Source: Phytophthora vignae f. sp. vignae
Lineage: Eukaryota > Oomycota > Peronosporomycetes > Peronosporales > Peronosporaceae
Length of the DNA: 64,000 nucleotides
Assembly: GCA_016169955.1 (NCBI GenBank)
Contig: JABJUM010000059.1
Span: forward strand, 372,001 to 436,000
Direction of reading: 5' to 3'
Shown: positions 60,877 to 64,000 of the stretch, piece by piece
Position numbering within the stretch: the stretch's first letter is position 1
Layout: the number at the start of each line of letters is the position of its first letter
The notes under the pieces: generated by a model
Seen by the model: the letters and a program-made list of their open reading frames with translations, nothing else
What the model was told of the DNA's origin: nothing
The model's database searches: none
Made by a program: the position numbers and the translations under genes

Positions 60877-62473
60877 GGCGAGGCGGGTGAACGCCTTTTG
60901 CCGCCCAGGTGTACAGTGGCCCGAAAAGGATCTAGACTTGTCCCCTCGAAACAACCCTGGACGAGCACTTGGTGTCGTCCCGGGTGGCGTGTGTTTCTTG
61001 TGGAATCCCTTTGGGTGTCGTTTGTCTTCGAACGTGAGACTTGCACTACGTGAGTCGTGGGAAACAGGAAAATATCGCTAGGACCAGGAAGCAGAGCCGA
61101 CGTACACCTCAGAACGTAGCTTCCACAGCCTGGATCCGGAGAGATAACCTTAACAATACAGAGTTATACACAAATATACAATACACAAAACCGTCACTTA
61201 TTCTTTGGTTGGCCCTTGGACGGTGGGCCCTACACACCAGTCAACAAAGAGGGTAGATCCAGGACACTGGCAAGCCCAAGACCCTCAATCAATCGCGCAC
61301 CACCCTCAATCAAGAGGGACAATAGCCGAAACAATACAAAACGCAGTCCGTCCTATCACTCAGTAGCCTAACAACAAATCACTAGGTGGTGACTACCTCA
61401 ACCGCCCTAGGAGTAGTTTAATATGAAATGGCAGTGCTGTCTGAGACAGACACCCCAACTAGAATATGAAATAAAGCTTATCAACCCTGGCCGCACGACA
61501 GCTCAGGTACTCGCCTTAACTTGATCTGATACTTACTATGAGAGCTCCACACACGACCCTTACGTTCTTAGCCGAGGTGCCCTGACTGCAGGGGGAGAAC
61601 CAAAGACACAAGGCTCCTTTGAGTCTGAACCAGCTCTGAACAGCCTGGCCCCCAACTGAAGACACTTGCGCTGTAGCAGGAAAAACGAACTCTGTTTGGT
61701 CTTATCTTTGTAGGCTATCACTAATCGTAACATGCAGTGTTGGAAGTTTTGTCTTGGTTTCAGTACGGGTTGTCGTCGGCTTGAGTCGAAAAGATCCAGC
61801 GAGGATCGGCAGCACAGCTGGGAGGGAGTTCAAGGTTCCATGTGCCGAGCAGATCATGGACGGTCGGCTTGGTCGGTCGTTAATGTCTTGAGTTTGTATG
61901 GTCGGATCTTGGGGTTTGGAGAGTCGTCCGTCCAGGATACACGTCGTCGATACATGGGCTTCGGTCAGGCAGCTTGAGTATCAGTGAGCTTGGTCGGGCA
62001 CCTCTTTGGCTCAGGCAGTGTGACTGGCTCGATCTTGGCTGGGGCTCATGGGTTGTAGGCTTCAGGATCTTCGATCCTGGTCCGGCCTGGATGCACCTTG
62101 GTCATCCTGATTCAGGGTGCTGAGTACATGTCCAGGCTGTTCCCATCACTTGGATCCTGAATCCGACCCGAATCAGGCAGTCAGCGTGGGGCTTGGGCTG
62201 AAATCCAGAGCCGCATCGTGTCAACCGCCCCTCTAGTCCTGATCCTTCACCGAGGTCCATCGCTTTCCGAGTTGACGGGTCACGACTAGACTCCACGACC
62301 ACGTTGACAGTCTCGGGTGGGATGTCACCCCGAATCCATGTCCCGTTAGACGGTTACCCAGTCTGGCGACCATTCCGCGCCCTTTCGCCCAGTCAAATCA
62401 CTTCGCATCATTTCGGCCGAAATCCACAATCCAACAGTCACAACCCAATCCGCCTCAGTTCGCACGCATTCAG
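60877..62473. other. Between two Gag-like ORFs; no gene seen
   Basis: AT-moderate to GC-rich sequence without domains. A repeated phrase ACCCTCAATCAA occurs at about 61280-61312. It could hold the LTR or leader of the downstream element, but no TG...CA-bounded repeat pair or primer-binding site could be established. Confidence 0.4.
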
Positions 62474-64000
62474 ATGCCGGCGATCCCGATGAGCGAGCTT
62501 GCGTCCCCGGGCCTGACGCCGACGACTCCGGCGCTCCCTTCAGGCAGCGTCTCAACTGCGGCGGGCGGCGCACCAGGCGCGAGCGCGGGCGGCCACCAGG
62601 GTGGCGACACCGACGTAGACATGGAGCGCGCCGATGCTAACCAGGATCACAAGGGGTCGGCTTCCGACGACGACGACGATCGCGACGCTGGCCAGGAGAA
62701 AGAGGATGAAGAGGAGGAAGAGGAGGAAGAGGAGGAAGAGGCCGAGGAGGAGGCGACGAACAGCAGCAACCCTTCGGTGTCCCCGAACAATGCAGGGAAC
62801 CAGGATCCAGGGCGACTTCCGGCGGACTCAGGCAGAGGCACTTCGGCTACCCCTGGATCGGGTATCCAGGGGCGTCGTGACGTTCCGGAGGCAGCCGTAC
62901 ACTTGTTGTCCCTGAATGATGTGTTGGAGCAGTCCAAGGCGGGTGTCATGCCTTCGCGTCACCTCTGCCCAGCTCCGTTCCAAAACGTGGTCCCCTCGCG
63001 GTTCGTCGCTCCGCCCAAGCGCATCCCAGGCGGACACACGTTCATCGTCGGCATCCCGGCCACAACTGACTCCGTCGGGCAAGATGCGCACCTTGAGGAT
63101 GGTTATGGAGGGATTGAGGCTCTGATCCAGTTTCTGGGCCTGTCCGAACAAGACTTGCTCGACTTGGAGATGCTGCTCGGTCCCAACAATGACGCTCGAT
63201 CCAAGATCCTGAGACCCTGGAACCAGGACCCGCCCAACCTGAACCAGCTAGAGAGTATGCTGTCCTCGTTGGAGTTGCGTCGAGAGCTAGCGTCCGTCAT
63301 CCGGCACTTCAATCCAGAGCGCTTGGCTGAGAAGACATTTCATACCATGTCTTTCCTGCGCGTTGTCCTGGATGAGCTTCGGAAGGTCAAGTCACAGCTT
63401 CAGTCGAAGGGTCACGACGTTGAGTCCATCCAGGCGGTTCGCGCAGAGCTGAACCAGGCCAGGCGAGAGAATTGGGGTCTGCACGACTTCTTCAAGGCTG
63501 AGTCGGACAAGATCGAGAAGAAGATGGAGTCTGCAAAGTCCACGGCCCAATACGACTTCGAGCGCCTTGCTACTGAGCACTTGGAACAGGAGCAGGCTTC
63601 CGCGGCCAAGATCCAGGAGCTGGAGCACAAATTGGCCCTGGCTGAGACCGAGAATCGGAGACTTCGGGAGCGTCTGCGCAAGAAGACCTTCCGGGCCGAG
63701 GACTTGATGACATTTCTGAATCAGGGTCGGAACGAGGTTCGTAACAACTGGCCTCGTCTCGGGCGGCTGCTCAAGCTGTTCGAGCACGGCAAACTGCCTC
63801 CGCCATCGTGGCAAACATGGGTCCAGGTTGATGCAGTGGACAAGCCAAGCAGGATGATTCCACCATATCCAGGGCCAGCTCCGGCAGACAGTGAAGACGA
63901 TGTCGACAACAATGGGCCGGATGACGACCAAGTGGGCGAGATCCAGGACGAGAATGGCAGCCAGAACTTGGACCAAGAAGAGAAAATGGAAGACAATCCA
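62474..64000 (+). CDS. Gag-like acidic coiled-coil protein, 3'-partial at the window edge
   Basis: ATG 62474 opens 509 codons without a stop to the last base. The order is: a Pro/Ala/Gly-rich start; an acidic run of Glu (about 62700-62756); a folded helical region (about residues 145-270; EALIQFLGLSEQDLLDLEMLL, ELASVIRHFNPERLAEKTFH); a coiled coil (about 290-405; VKSQLQSKGHDVESIQAV...); RLGRLLKLFEHGKLPPPSW; and an acidic tail. The architecture suits an LTR-retrotransposon Gag of the kind seen in Phytophthora, but no CCHC knuckle or protease is reached. A host protein is an alternative. It is unrelated in sequence to the Gag-like frame at 58615. Confidence 0.55.
   Translation, partial: MPAIPMSELASPGLTPTTPALPSGSVSTAAGGAPGASAGGHQGGDTDVDMERADANQDHKGSASDDDDDRDAGQEKEDEEEEEEEEEEEAEEEATNSSNPSVSPNNAGNQDPGRLPADSGRGTSATPGSGIQGRRDVPEAAVHLLSLNDVLEQSKAGVMPSRHLCPAPFQNVVPSRFVAPPKRIPGGHTFIVGIPATTDSVGQDAHLEDGYGGIEALIQFLGLSEQDLLDLEMLLGPNNDARSKILRPWNQDPPNLNQLESMLSSLELRRELASVIRHFNPERLAEKTFHTMSFLRVVLDELRKVKSQLQSKGHDVESIQAVRAELNQARRENWGLHDFFKAESDKIEKKMESAKSTAQYDFERLATEHLEQEQASAAKIQELEHKLALAETENRRLRERLRKKTFRAEDLMTFLNQGRNEVRNNWPRLGRLLKLFEHGKLPPPSWQTWVQVDAVDKPSRMIPPYPGPAPADSEDDVDNNGPDDDQVGEIQDENGSQNLDQEEKMEDNP

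Overview
This window looks like nuclear DNA of an oomycete, most probably Phytophthora or a close Peronosporales relative. The evidence is: compact GC-rich genes with few short GT-AG introns (69-101 nt); oomycete-type core promoters (an initiator YCAYTYY followed by an MWTTTNC box) about 50 nt before several start codons; a catalytically dead trypsin-like glucanase inhibitor protein beside an active trypsin; a BT1/folate-biopterin transporter; and large AT-richer stretches of nested repeats. The species cannot be named from the sequence alone.

Layout. 1-4982: the 3' part of an autonomous Helitron, with Rep and PIF1 helicase in two frames and a terminal hairpin plus CTAG. 4983-18448: a gene-rich block holding a pseudogene scrap, an ABCF3/GCN20-like ATPase, a secreted GH5 beta-glucanase with doubled CBM1-PAN modules, a coiled-coil/LRR protein and a very large secreted Kelch/GCC2-GCC3/VWA-like protein. 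18495-24296: a four-exon DUF4954-like beta-helix gene divergent from the DNA polymerase delta catalytic subunit gene, with an E2F-like site between them. 24.3-31.56 kb: repeats, dominated by a 2.04-kb near-perfect inverted duplication (26574-28614 and 29519-31559) whose right arm runs into a 662-residue gene. 33.6-42.3 kb: a CFAP92-like flagellar gene, an acidic unknown protein, and a head-to-head pair of S1-family proteins (dead and active). 42.5-44.6 kb: TIR elements, one nested inside another. 44.6-50.8 kb: a folate-biopterin transporter, an annexin and a mucolipin-like channel. 50.8-54.2 kb: mostly non-coding. 54.26-57.01 kb: an AT-rich, virus-derived fragment with a double-jelly-roll-like major capsid protein gene broken by three frameshifts, a small protein with tandem ExoX-C-like domains, and a truncated adenovirus-type cysteine protease. 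57-64 kb: GC-rich retroelement-like DNA with two different coiled-coil Gag-like ORFs, the second open at the right edge.

The host genes show no operon-like logic. Local themes are secreted or surface and host-interaction proteins (GH5, Kelch/GCC2, GIP, trypsin), flagellar or coiled-coil proteins, and housekeeping genes. The least ordinary feature is the Polinton-like-virus (PLV) or virophage-type insertion at 54.3-57.0 kb. The large inverted duplication and the nested TIR elements come next. Exon structures were inferred by eye from splice signals and reading frame; no alignment or database search was run.
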